From: Pleodorina starrii
Lineage: Eukaryota; Chlorophyta; Chlorophyceae; Chlamydomonadales; Volvocaceae
NCBI GenBank assembly: GCA_030267565.1
Contig: BRXU01000002.1
Location: 868,001 to 932,000, forward strand
DNA: 64,000 nucleotides
Direction: 5' to 3'
Below, one piece after another: positions 35,401-46,334 of this stretch (position 1 is the first letter of the stretch; each line of letters opens with the position of its first letter). A model generated the notes under the pieces. It was not told the origin of the DNA and searched no databases. It was given only the letters and a program-made list of their open reading frames with translations. The position numbers and the translations under genes are program-made.

Positions 35401-38233
35401 ACCTTCCCACCCACCTTCCCACCCAGCTGCCCTCCCACCTCACCTGCAGTGCCTCCATGGCTTGCCGTACCAGCTCCTTGCCGCCACTCCGCTTCGTGGC
35501 CAGAGTCACCAGTTGGTCCAGAGCCCGCATGTTCGCCACCACACTCTCCTGCAGCACGAGATCATCGAGAGGGAACGTAGACAACCGGGTGAGGTGCTAG
35601 CGGGGGTCAGGGAGGTGGAGGGGGCTTAAGACGCAACGAGGCAAAGAGGTGGCAGCGGGGGTGGCGGTGGTGCTAGCGGTAGGTGTTGTGTGCTGCGGTT
35701 TTAGTCAGGTGGTAGGTGGTTGGAGGGGTGTGTGGCTGTGTGGCTGCAGGGATGTGCGGGCCTGGAGCTGGGCAGACAGCCCTCGGAGAGGCGGCTGCCG
35801 CCATCAATGTGGCCCAATGGGTTTAATGGCCGCACTTCTAAATCCAAGCGGCTCAGGGCCTTCAAAAGGCTCGCCGCCTGGGAGTGTGAGCGCGGGTGCA
35901 GGAGGAGGCAGTAGCTAGGGGAGGCCGAGGCAGCGATGGTGGACGCAATGGTGGGCGCTATCCACGGATACCCCCAGCGATGATGCGGATAAGAGGACGG
36001 GGGGAGATGATGGGGTAATGTAGATGATACTCGCGTCAAAGGGGGTCCCTACGGCACGTGTCACGTGTCACGGGCGAAGATGTGCAAGCCTGGAGCTAAG
36101 CGATCAGCCGTGGAAGGCGGGCTGGCACTATCAATATGGCCTGATGAATTTACTGGCCGCACTTCTAAATCCAAGCGGCTCAGGGCCCAAAGAAAGGGCC
36201 GCCGCCTGGGAGTGTGAGCGCGGATGCGGGAGAGGGATGCTCTCCTGGTGTGGACAGGCGTGGAAGGTGCACGAGGACGATGATCGAGAAATGTGGGCGA
36301 AACGTAAATGTGCAAGCCTGGAGCTAAGCAGACGACCGTGGGGGTGAGGCCGCTGCTATCAATATGGCCTACTGGGCTTCAATGGCCGCACTTCTAAATC
36401 CAAGCGGCTCAGGGCCTCGAAAGGCTCGCCGCCTGGGAGTGTGAGCGCGGATGAGGCAGGAACTAAACCCATGCACCTCACAAGAAAATGCAAACGCGAA
36501 GGTCAGGTTATGCCGTGCGCTTATTGTTGGTCGCAACTGCCGCCTTCTGACGCCGCACCCTGTGTGCCGTACAGCAAGACCGTACACCAAGATAGCCCTC
36601 ATCCTGAATCATGTACAGGCCTGGAGCTGAGCAACGGTGCGAGATAGGGCCACCGTCGCTATCAATATGGCCTCCGATTCGCTGGCTGCGCTACTAAATC
36701 CAAGCGGCTCACAGCGCATGAGGCTCGCCGCCTGGGAGTGTGAGCGCAGATCCTGAGCCCCTGTCCCCACCGCCCTGCGCCGGCCCCATGCGCCCGCCCC
36801 GTGCACGCGTGTTGCCGGCTGTGCCCCTCAAGCCGCTACGCTGGGCTGATATGACTGCATACAGCCGAATGTGTCCTGAGGATCTATTGAGGCCCATGAT
36901 GCCAAATATCCCTTTAGTAGTTTCTTCTGAAACTACATCGGAACCCTCCCTGAGCCTTTCAGATAGTACCGCATCGATCCGGACTCCATACCGAGCAGGA
37001 CAGGGCATGCACACGGCCGCATACATTGCATGTATACATCGCATATATCGGACACTGACCTGCACCAGCAGCGTCGCCGCCGCAAGCTTGTCGGTGCTGG
37101 TACCCGCCCGCTTGACCTGCTGCAGCCACTTCGAGTCGCTGAGGTTGCGGCGCTGAAGCTCCTTCTCAAATGCAGCAGCCTCGGCCTCCATCAAGGCCTC
37201 AGCGGCGGCGCGGCGCCGCTCGAAGAGGTCGGGGTCGACGTCGGCCGAGGCGGCGGTGGCGGCGCCTGACGACGGCGGCAGGTTGGCCGCTGCGCGATAC
37301 CAGACGCTCGAGTCTGACTTGCCCAGCAGCGACTTGAAGCCCTTGGCCTCGCCTGGAAATGCGGGGTTCAGGGTATCGGGAGGGATCGACAGTGAGAGGT
37401 GGCTTTGGGGGAAGGGAAGGAAGGGAAGGGGACATGAAGAGGCGTCAACGGAAACGGGGGGTTGCACGTAGTTTCCGACATGGCGCAGAGGGGTTCCGTG
37501 TGGTGTAATAAGAAGGTTGGGTGATGTAATAAGAATGTTGGGTTGTGTTTGGTGGCGTTGGGGCAGCGTGGTGAGCACACAAGCCACCTAAGGCGGTAGC
37601 CCCGTCGAATAAATACCGTTTGGACAAACGAACAGCAGTAGGGCGAGTGACGGACCAGGCAGCGTTTGGCTGCGTTTCGTAAAGGAGGACTATGGATATT
37701 TTCCAGCGCGCAACGCCACGTACCAACACACCTGGCCTTGGTCCAACGCCGAAGTTCCATTCGCGCGATTTCGCGTCTCCTGCCGCGGGTTGCTCGGCCG
37801 AGCCGCCGCCATGTGCCGGCGCCGGTTTGGAACCAGGCTGCTTGCTCTCACGCTGCTTCCCACGTGGTTCTCCGACAGGGTCCTTGTCATGCTTCTTGCC
37901 ACTTTGATGACCCGTTGCCTTTTTCGAGCTGCCATCCTTGCGCCCCGGCGGCTGCTGCTCCCGCGAGGCGACAGCAGGAGCTTTGCCCGCTGGCCCCTTC
38001 GCCGGGGCGTCGTCGTTCAGACGCTGCCGTTTATTGGGCTTGCTGCCGGGAGCAATAGACTGTTTCGCCTTGCTGGGCGCGAAGTCGCTAAAGACATCGT
38101 CACCGCCACCTCCCGATACCAAGCCCAGCTGAGAGGCAAACGCCTTGACATCAAGCTTGAGCGTGTCTGCGTCAACCTTCTTGCTGGACGCCTTGCCAGG
38201 CTTCTTGCCGGCGGGCGCCTCCTGCGCGCCCAT
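26411..38233 (-). CDS. NOC1: NOC1/MAK21/CEBPZ-family ribosome biogenesis factor
   Basis: Sixteen exons (transcript order): 38233-37732, 37352-37060, 35548-35444, 34955-34890, 34691-34560, 34298-34116, 32617-32546, 32305-32174, 31210-31040, 30739-30528, 30319-30115, 29766-29291, 28977-28785, 28416-28214, 27879-27708, 27352-26411; 1352 residues. Family signatures run in order: LDVKAFASQLGL; KGFKSLLGKSDSSVWYRAAA; LLPDRKLKFLEQQPLQ; EEHSKDNLEFLK; VEREF-type VERFVFRPGLTDKARYYAVV; RYYRALYAALDRD with AFAKRLLQLA; REPLYANADRSCWWELTALA with HAHPSVSAMARSLLSG (CBF/MAK21 domain). The C-terminus is a long Asp/Glu tract followed by SLFASADDYEALIERAE and an RGG tail. NOC1/MAK21 acts in the nucleolus in pre-60S assembly with NOC2. 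An internal GGR repeat (about residues 510-535) is unusual. The chosen start is the ATG at 38233; an in-frame codon at 38293 lies in AT-rich probable 5' UTR. Confidence 0.95.
28079..28127. repeat. Interstitial CCCTAAAA tract in NOC1 intron
   Basis: Four to five degenerate CCCTAAAA/CCCTAACT units in the intron between the exons at 28214-28416 and 27708-27879. Confidence 0.75.
28530..28633. repeat. 104-bp perfect-centre palindrome in NOC1 intron
   Basis: Left arm 28530-28581 and right arm 28582-28633 are reverse complements at 49 of 52 positions, with no spacer; the inner 23 bp of each arm (28559-28581 / 28582-28604) match exactly. It lies in the intron between the exons at 28785-28977 and 28214-28416. 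Confidence 0.9.
29034..29185. repeat. Four-copy ~36-bp tandem repeat in NOC1 intron
   Basis: Units of about 36 bp of the form GGGGGAGTAGTGAAGAAGAT + ACCACAGCGGGAAGGA, repeated about four times with a few substitutions, in the intron between the exons at 29291-29766 and 28785-28977. The plus-strand frame is open through it only because of the unit. Confidence 0.85.
31428..31754. repeat. Pair of ~83-bp direct repeats in NOC1 intron
   Basis: 31428-31509 and 31671-31754 are near-identical: they begin GGTCAGAGCCTTTGAGG, contain TGATCCACATATCG and CCCGTGGG, and end GGACATAAGACTCATC. They flank about 160 bp. Both are in the intron between the exons at 32174-32305 and 31040-31210, and could be ends of a small non-autonomous element. 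Confidence 0.8.
32048..32135 (+). other. tRNA-like / Pol III-like element (degenerate)
   Basis: CCAGG-TTCAATA-CCTGG at 32097-32113 is a perfect T-arm with a B-box-like core. GGCTTGG upstream (32061-32067) can pair with CTAGGCC directly after the T-arm. A T5 run at 32131-32135 could stop Pol III. The space between is about 12 nt too short for a full D arm and anticodon arm, so this is at best a truncated tRNA or the head of a SINE. It lies antisense in a NOC1 intron. Confidence 0.35.
32823..33729. repeat. Duplicated ~333-bp repeat unit in NOC1 intron
   Basis: A motif of about 65 bp containing CTCAGCAGTATGGAGGTTGT and ACGCGGTT occurs at about 32823, 33092, 33397 and 33664. Copies 1-2 and 3-4 bracket related interiors (GAAACTGGTGCTGA, GGGAGTCGCGACGTGCGTGT, TGGACAACGCAAACCCAG), so the array is two copies of a 333-bp unit with direct terminal repeats. 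A weaker fifth end lies at 33973-34031. It expands the intron between the exons at 34116-34298 and 32546-32617 to about 1.5 kb. Confidence 0.85.
35755..36752. repeat. Four ~145-bp interspersed repeats in NOC1 intron 2
   Basis: Copies at about 35755-35900, 36085-36230, 36311-36457 and 36615-36752. Each begins CCTGGAGCT, contains ATCAATATGGCC, CTAAATCCAAGCGGCTCA and ends GCCGCCTGGGAGTGTGAGCG. Spacers differ in length and sequence, as for a short mobile element inserted or duplicated repeatedly. They occupy the 1.5-kb intron between the exons at 37060-37352 and 35444-35548. Confidence 0.88.
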
Positions 38234-38720
38234 CACGTTTTCGCAACTGCTATGGGCAAACGAACCAGCTATGATATGTACATAGTGACTCAAACAGAAT
38301 GATGAGGATGGTGTTCGCGGAAAGGGTATGCCCTTCGGAAAGTACGGAAGTTGGTTCGTGCAAAACGACAGCTGAGCCCTGAGCGACTGAGGCTTGGCGA
38401 CAACTAGCTTACAGTACCATGCGTATCAGGTGATTTTTGTTATAGCGGTGACGAAGGACGTCTCTACTGCTGAAAGAGAACCCTGCTAACATAGAAGTGC
38501 AGTCCCCATAGACTTTGCTTCAAATATCCCTCAACAAGGAATTATATCTCATGCTAAATGTTGCTACAACCATATATACCTGCCCAACAAGGTTAACCAT
38601 GTAAAAGGCTAGTGCCACAGACTGTGAACCTTAGGGCAGGGCCATGCTGGCCTGACCTGAACAGCTGGCCGGGCGAATCGACAAGTGCAACCTACGGCGC
38701 AGCTGACCAGCTTAGACGCC
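38234..38720. promoter_or_regulatory. Shared divergent promoter of NOC1-like and B9D2-like genes
   Basis: 487 bp between two head-to-head start codons. The region is AT-richer than both genes and has no ORF of note. It should contain both 5' UTRs. The role is inferred from orientation only. Confidence 0.45.
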
Positions 38721-41700
38721 ATGGCGTGGCAACAGGGGACCTCCCCGGACCTGGCCAATATGCTGCCCGGCCCAAGGTTCCAGAGCGCCGAGCAGATGTC
38801 TGTCCCACAACCGCCTCAGCGAACGTCACCAGGACCCGCGCCACCGCTCCAGTTGGAGGACCAGTCCAGAGCGGAGGCTCGACGGGAACGGCGGCGAATG
38901 AAGCAGGCCAGCCCTTTGGAGGGTCGCAACGTGCGGCAGAGCGGCACGGGGGAGTCCGATGCCGGCATGACCAGCCCGATACGGTCACAGCCGCAGGGGA
39001 CGCCGCCGCCCATAAATACCGCCAGCCCAGAGCTTGCTCCGGACATGGCAAGGTGGGATTCCGTGCAGGGGCATTCCCGCGAGCTCCGCCCAGACGCAGG
39101 CGGACGCCCATGCTCCGGAACTAAGGGTCCCAAAACATTCATCTTCCCTGCTCCAAATATTGTACTGGTCCGCCGTGCGTGGGTTATGATGACTTGATGA
39201 GGGTACATGCCCCGTTGGCAGGAAGGCTGTGAAAGACGGATGCGCATCCCGCCGACGCGAGCACTGGCAGGAGGCGTTCCGCTTTCCACCGGAACTCAAC
39301 ACCCCCCCTTGCTGCAAACCCGAAATTCCCTCCCCTCCCCTCCTTTCCTATTCTTGGGTCCTGGGTCCGTTCGCTGACGTCGCCCCCGTCCCTCCGCTGC
39401 GGTAGCTTCTTTGTGACCTCCCCAACCTAACGTCCTAACCCAAATCCTCGTCCAGGTACGGGCTGGCGGTCGATGCGACCGACGCGCCCTCCCCCACAGC
39501 CCGGCAGCCACGCCAGCGGCTGTCGGGGCCGGGCCGGCAGAGCCCCGAGCAACGCTCGATGGTCACACCGCCGGCCTCGGACCAGGGGTCGGAGCCCGGG
39601 AGCCCATCCCGCAGGTCGGACCGCGTGGGGTCGAATTGAGTGGGGGTGGCAGGGAGGGAGGGTGGCAAGGGAGGGAGGGTGGCAGGGAGGGAAGGCGGCA
39701 AGGGAGGGAAGGCGGCAAGAGAGGGAGGGTAAGGGTAAGCGGAGGAAGGGAAACACGAATAGGTAGGTACATACTAAATTTAGGGAGGAACTGGGCGGAT
39801 GTCACGCTCTTGTCCCTCTCCGCATGCCACCAAACAAACCAGAAACCACAGGGTGTTCTTTATTGCCCCTCCGCAGAGTCTCGCGCACAGACCTGTACTC
39901 CTCCCGTGACAGCCTGGAGTCGCTGACGCCGGGAGGAGGCGTGTTCCGCGCGAACCGACGGGGCAGCGGCTTCAAAAAGGCACGTACCTGTGGACCTTGC
40001 CCCCCGACTGTCCCGTGGGTCGGTTGGGTCAGTTGGCTCTGGCCGCGCAACAAGCCTGCCTTCCTCTCCCTTGCACGCCCGCCTCTCACCGTCCTCATCC
40101 CTCACGTCCTGGTCCTTCACGTCACGTGACGCTTCTGGCTCTCACTCACTCCTCCCCCGCGCCTGCGGCGGCGCCGCCGCCCCCTTCTATCACTTCAGAA
40201 CAAGGCCGGCGGCGCCTCCGGCGCGGCCGGTGCCAAGCCGGCGGCGGCTGCCAAGGCCGGTCTGGGGGATCTCCACTTGGTGGGCGAGATCGTGGGCGCG
40301 TCGGGCTTCAGCTGCCCCATGCTGTTCTGCAGGTGGGAGCTGCTGTATGAACCCGCCAAGTCCTGGAAGGTACTGAGAGGCCTCACAAAGGTGGGTAGCT
40401 GGGTGGGTGGGTGGGTAGTGGATAGTGGGTGGGTGGGTGGATAGTGGGTGCAAATGGAGGTTTTTCAGGCCCCAGTGTGGGCGGGCATTGGGCTGCTGCC
40501 GGCTGCGGCCTGTTGCGGGCGTCTCCGCCCGCACTCCGCGGCATCCATCCGCACTCCGCGTCCGGGCCCCTTTTCATTCGCTTCTCTGTCGGGTCGAAAT
40601 TTAGAGCACTGTGCATTCCCGCACTCCTCCTGCGTTCCTACACCCTTGCGCCGCTCCCCGGGCCCCTGCTTCCCAGGGCGCCACACACGCCTGCTGCGCC
40701 GAGATGGAGGAGGAGGAGATGGTGGTGTGGGAGCACCCGCTGGACATTCACATGCAGACGCAGAGCTTGCAGGCGAGGGAGGGGCCGGGGAGGGGGCCAC
40801 GGCGGAGGAAAGAGGAACCGCAGCAAAGTGACCTACAGAACGGATGGCGCCGGCCGAGGGAGGGGCCGGGAAGGGCCAAGCGTGCAATTGACCGTTGGGG
40901 CGGAGGGCGGGGTGGGGTCGGGGCGAATGAGGCGCGCGCGCACAACCAAGCCTTTCTCGCTGGCAGCATCCCCATCCTTTCCATTCCCCGCTGTTCTGAA
41001 CCTCCCCGCCTGCCCGCGCCCCCATCCCTTCGCTGCGGTATCTTCTTCATTAGAACACCTCTCCCTACACATCCACCTCCACCTTTTTTATTGTCACTGC
41101 CGCCTGCCGCGCCTCCGCCGCCTCCGCCTCCGCCGCCGCCTCCCCCTCCGACCCCCGTTCAGGGCTGGCCGTCCCTGCTGCTGCGCGTCCACTCTCGCGA
41201 TGAGACCACCAACCGCGACGTGTTCGTGTCTTATGCGCTGGTCAAGCTGCCCACCAGCCCCGGCCTGCACCACCTGTCCTGCCACACCTGGTTTGCGGTG
41301 GAGTCCAGCCGGGCGGCGGGGCGCAGCTTCTTCGGTGAGCCGCCACCTGCGCCCCTCCCTACCTCTCCTCTTCCCTCCGCGCCCTCTCCTCTCCCACCCC
41401 CTCTCCTCTTCCCTTCCAGCCTTCCCCCTCATCCCCTCTACTGTCCTCGTATGCTGTCCTATCCCATAGCCTCCTCTCCTCCGGAGCCAGCGACAATCGA
41501 AGGAGGGCGAGACTGTAACCGCGAGGACGAGACCGGGCACCTGCCCAAGCACTTGCCTCCTCCCTCACCGCTTCCTTTACTGGCCCTCCCAACCCTCACT
41601 GCCTTTCCCCTGCCTCCTCCCTCGCCTCCTCGCCGCTGTGCTGCAGGCTGGTACACGGGCCTGACTCCCCGGCTGGAGGACGAGTCCTTCATCACCAGTC

Positions 41701-44595
41701 TGAGGCAGAGGGAGGACGCGGGCGCCTTCATCTGCACGGTGGGCGCGGGGGAGGTGCACCTGCGACTCAACATCCTCACCAAGGTACGGCAGGCAGTACG
41801 ACAAGGCAGTGGGGTACGGCAGCACGCGACATGGGGGACATGATGATGGTGGTGGGGGATCGGGCGAGTCCTAGGGGGGTGCCCCTGCCGCACACATCAC
41901 AGGGCAGAGGGACTGGAGACGTGCCGGAGAGAGTCCGCACGGCTTCCGCGGCGCGAAACGGCGGAAAGTAAAACCGCTTCCTCAGGTGCCCCCGGCTGCC
42001 CCCAAACCACGTCGTCGTGTGCTGCTGCCCCGTGTGCTGCTGCCGCGCCCCGCCCCCCCCCCCCGCCCCGCCCCGGCCCCCGCACTCCCACATCGCCCCT
42101 CCGCTCCGGTATCGTTTCCCTCATCCCACATCGCACATCGCAGAACTTCGGTCAGATCACGCACCAGGGCGGAGAGAGCCTGGCGACCGCCCTGGAGCGA
42201 CTCAACACCAACATCCAAAAGTCCATGAACCTGGAGGTGCGCGTGTGCGCGTGTGTATGTGCTTCAAGGGCGTTACGGGGCCGCCGCTTCCTCTGCCGCA
42301 GCATCTGCTCGCTCTGACTGCTGGGCTGCTGCAATTTCGGTAATGTGGCAGCGCTTGTATACCTCCCCTGCTTCCACTGAGTGCGTCTCCGCGGCGGCTC
42401 TCATAGCCGCGGCGGCCGATGCTGCTGCCACGACGCTACGGACCCCGAACATCCGGACGCTTCGCGGCACGGCCTCCCTCGCTCCGCGCCGCTGCGCGCC
42501 GCCGAGCTTTAGACCGGGCTAGCTATCCACATGCAGGCGCCCTGCACTGCCGCGTCCACACCCCACATCACATCACATCACGTCCACACCACACGCGGCA
42601 CAGGGGCGGCGGCGCAGCGGCGAGTCGCTGAGCGATGGGCAGCGGCTGGTGCGCGGCGGGCGGGAGGAGCGCATCGCGTCAGCGCGGTCGGCGCTGGAGT
42701 CCAGGCGGCGGGGCGACCAGCTCAGCCCCGCACCCTCGGACACGGACCTCGGCAGGCAAGCGAAGCGAGCGGGAGGCAAGAGCAGGCGGGAGGGGTACTT
42801 GCGGGCCCGGGGCCCAGCCGGCCAGCCAGCCAGCTGGCCGGCAGCGGAAGCGGCTTGCTGGGTCCGGGTGGTATGAAAATAGAGGGGAGAGGAAGGAGTG
42901 TCGCGTGTTAGCGTAGGAGGGGTTTGCATCCTCGTGGCGGTGCATCCAACCTCTTGACGGGTGCGGGAGTCCAGTGCATGTGTGTGTGTGTTGTGTTACG
43001 CGTCTTCCGGGCATTCCTACGGGCCTGATGCCGGCCAGGGGGCGCTCTGGTGACCAACCCTGAGAGGGACGCTAACCCGGCCCCAGAGGGAGTCCATTCA
43101 ATACGTGTGATGACCCTGCCCACGGTGCCGCGCGGTGCGGTGTGGTGCGGTCTGCGGTGCCTGCTCCCGCAGGCAGCTGAGCGTCCCGGAGCGGCAGGGC
43201 CGCTCGTCGTTCCGCGGCTTCGGCGGCCCGAGGGCGTCGGCCTCGCCCGGCCGCCTGGGCAGCGAAACCGCAGCAGGCCAAGTAAGCAGGCGGTGGGGGT
43301 GGAGGGAAGGATAGGGATCGGTAATGAGAAGGGGGTAAAAAAGAAGATACCGCAGCGGAGACGGAGTGGGGTTACAGGGGCAGGTCGCGTGAAGGGGGTT
43401 AGGAGCGGAGGAAAGGGAGGCAGGGGGTGTGGTGTAGCGGAGACGCGGAATGAAGCTGCCCATTGCCGTTGACTTTTCGAGCTTCTCGTGTCTTCTTGGC
43501 GGTAACGCTGCCGGATTCCGTTCTGAGCATCACCCACAAACCCATCGGCACCCCCATCCCCACCATGCTGGGCTGCTGCCATGATCTCCGTACTACTACG
43601 GTGTTGACGCACCTCGCTCGCCATCCACCTCCGCCACACAGGATGGTGACGGGCGGTCGGAGACGTCCTTGAGCGGCTACCAGCGTGAGGCGGGGATGGG
43701 GCGGGGGCGGAAGGGCTCGGATGGGCCAAGAACGAACGAGCGCGGGGGCAGGGCGCTCCTGCGTGCGCAAGGGCGTTGCTTTGTGTGAGGGGGAGCGCAG
43801 CCACGCGCGCCAACCTGCTGCACGTGGCCATTCCTTTCCGGCGTTCCCCACGGGCGCATGGCTTTTGCCACCTTGATCAGTGAGGCATTGTGGTGGTACT
43901 GTTGGCCACGCTCTCACGCACTCCCACGCCTGCCCACCCGCCCACCCACCGGTCGCAGGTCCGCGCGACCGGTACGCGGAGCGCCTGGCTCGAAGGGAGC
44001 GAGACAAGACGGGCCGGGAAGGGTAAGAACCTGAACCACTGCGGGTCGGGATCTGCTCCTGTGACTGCGACTGTGGCGCTTTTAACCTCGCTTAAATACT
44101 TGGAGGACGTGGAAATAATCTGCTCCCAAGTTGCGAACTACCGGTATCGAACTCTGAGCAAGCTTTGTTGTGACTGCGCGTGGGCTGTCCCCGTGGGCTG
44201 TCCCCGATGCCGTGCGTGCGTCCGTCCGTGCGTGCGTGTGCTGCAGGCCCAGCACCACACCGTCAGTGGTAGGCGGCGATGCCGGCGGCGGCGGCGGGGG
44301 GCGCAGCAGCGACAGCGGCGGCGCGGCGGCGCTGTCGCGGCCCGTGTCCGTATCGGGCGCTTCCGCCACACGCACCAACAGTGGCCTCACGGAGCGCTCC
44401 GCCTCGCGCAGTGGCCGCGGAGGCCCGGCGGCGGCGGCGGGGGCTGCCGCCGCGGGGCGCCCGGTGGATGAGGACGACGGCTTGGAGACGATAGCGGCGG
44501 ACGACGCAGCGGTGACCAGGGCCGGCGCCGACGACTTGGCGGGTCGCGCGGCCGACCGGGCAGCGCGCCGGGGGCAGCAGCGATCGGCTTTCTAG
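38721..44595 (+). CDS. B9D2: B9D2-like transition-zone protein with N- and C-terminal extensions
   Basis: Thirteen exons: 38721-39052, 39456-39614, 39877-39979, 40199-40390, 40677-40772, 41163-41334, 41647-41783, 42144-42236, 42604-42755, 43173-43281, 43642-43684, 43959-44022, 44247-44595; 666 residues. Residues 1-220 are disordered. The B9 domain (about 221-405) reads LHLVGEIVGASGFS, LFCRWELLYEPAKSWKVLRG, MVVWEHPLDIHMQTQSLQ joined to GWPSLLLRVHSRD, LVKLPTSPGLHHLSCHTWF, and VGAGEVHLRLNILTKNFGQ; this fits B9D2 better than B9D1 or MKS1. The C-terminal 260 residues are Arg/Ser/Gly-rich with a short helical piece (RYAERLARRERDKTG). B9D2 works with B9D1 and MKS1 in the MKS complex gating the ciliary transition zone. 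Typical B9D2 is about 175 residues, so the extensions are unusual. Three introns use GC donors (39980, 40773, 42756). MKS1-like is the main alternative. Confidence 0.87.
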
Positions 44596-45465
44596 GTGAC
44601 CGGCCGCAAAAGTCACTGCAAAGGAACTGCGGCGCAGAAGCACGCGGCGGCCGCTGCGGTGTCCCCGTCCCTCACGGCTGAAAGACATGTGGGGGCGCAG
44701 TCGCTCGGCCGGCGGCGGCTGGGCGCGTGGGCGGAGTAAAGGGGCCTTGTGGGATGTCGAACACACGGCTGGAAGGACGGCAGGGCAGGGGCAGGCCATG
44801 CGCACAGGACCAAACGTGGGCGCTCCGCGGGCCGCTCTGACACTTTACAAACAGCACTGCAGCACGGCGTGAAAAGGCAGACGGGGACCCGCCTGCTTCA
44901 GCGTTTGGAAGTAGCACTTGAGTTGCAAGGGAAAGAAGAACTCCCACGCACTCCGGCAGCCTCACGCTTCCCGCCGCACCCTTGTGCGATTGGGTGCGCC
45001 AGGGCGGTACATGGCAGATCTTCCCCCCGCGCGCTTCCGTGCCTCCGCCCAGATAAACCCCCAGCATCCGAACGCGCCCTGGCACCCGCCCGCCATTCAA
45101 GGCACGCCTGTAGGCGGTTGCGGCTGAACCGCAAGGCAGGTCTGGACTGCGCGTGTTGGCTTCGGCTCAACGACCTCCCTCCGCGACCACGCGACTGTTT
45201 ATACAAACCCATAGCGCAGTGCGGTCCAGTCTCCACTGTGCGCGGGCTCAGACATGCCAGCAGGTCGTGCGCCCGGGGCAAACGCGCACGTACCCGTAGC
45301 CAGCTGCGGCTTCCACGCGCCTAGCATGGATGCCACTACGGACGCATCCCCAGCACAGCTATCCTCGACACGCCCAGATCAAAATTTGGGGACAGCAAGC
45401 AGGGGATGAAATCCAACGGATGAGCCATACGTGCTAAACAGGGCACGACTACGACTCCGGCCCTG
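44596..45465. other. Convergent intergenic region
   Basis: This holds the 3' flanks of the B9D2-like gene and of the 83-residue gene. No credible gene was seen; the ORFs lack domains and repeat structure. Confidence 0.5.
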
Positions 45466-45968
45466 CTACGACTCCGATGGAGCCGGCGCCGACGCTGCTG
45501 CCGCTGCCTGCACCTCCGCAGCCACGGCCGCCGCCTGCAGCTGACCCACGGTCGCCTCCAGGGATGCGACTCGCTTTTCAAGCCCCTGCCGGTACTTGTC
45601 CGCCTGTGGTACGGGTCACGGAGCAGAGGCGAAAAGGAAGGGCGTGTTGGTTTGGGAAGTAAGGAGGCATGCGCGCCTGGTTTAGGTGGGCGGGTGGGGA
45701 CCCGGGTAGGCGTAAGGGCTGGCTTGCGTTCGCGCAGAGCAAGCGCAAGACGCCGCTTTCCCGACCGTACGCAGGCTGTTGACGCCACATAGGTACCGAC
45801 GAGAACCTTGAGGGGAAGGGGGGCGACCGCCGCGGGCAGCAAGCAAGGCCGCACCTGCTGGGCTAGCACTTCGTGGGACTTCAAAATGTCTTGCCGAATC
45901 TGATAAGCTGCAAGCACTCCGGCAACGCCAAAGCCGACGAAGAAGCCAGACGCGCGCGCCCGAAACAT
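45466..45968 (-). CDS. Small membrane-anchored coiled-coil protein (83 aa)
   Basis: Two exons, 45968-45855 and 45603-45466, joined in phase 0 (AQQ|ADK). The start context (GAACATGTTTCG, read on the minus strand) and the single small intron look normal. Residues 1-24 contain Arg and a hydrophobic segment, GFFVGFGVAGVLAAYQI; residues 27-65 form a short amphipathic helix or coiled coil (RQDILKSHEVLAQQADKYRQ, LEKRVASLEATVGQLQAA); the tail is Ala-rich. Small proteins with an N-terminal membrane helix and short coiled coil of this kind occur in plant and algal mitochondria, but I cannot name the family. It is transcribed divergently from the RAP-domain gene. Confidence 0.75.
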
Positions 45969-46334
45969 GTTCGCTCAAGGGTGTCGCAGATTGATTAACT
46001 GCAAACTACGGTACAGGCGCTGAACCCCTTCGGTGCTTCAGATTGACAGTTTATAATTGCTGACTATTTGTCGTCTCCTTGAACACGCTTGGGGGCGCGA
46101 CGTGCGCCTTCAGTCGTTCCGGCAAAACAGTTCGTTACGAGCCTCTGCAAGCGATCAGCGATAGCGCTGCCAACCGTTCTGCCTAATGCCGAATATTACC
46201 TTTTCAGGCGTTTGCGCGATCGAACCAAGCCGCAGTAAGCTTCGCAGTCGTACATCGTACTGTTTTCATTCATTCTCCTTTACGCTTTACCTAAATCAAT
46301 CCAAAAATGTTAATATGTGCAATTCACATTCGTT
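45969..46334. promoter_or_regulatory. Shared divergent promoter region
   Basis: 366 bp between the start codons of the 83-residue gene and the RAP-domain gene. It is AT-rich relative to the exons. No specific element was identified. Confidence 0.4.

Noticed and set aside
38721..44595. Assignment to MKS1 or B9D1
   Set aside because: GASGFS, LFCRW, WEHPLDIH and LQGWP blocks follow B9D2 more closely; MKS1 remains the fallback.
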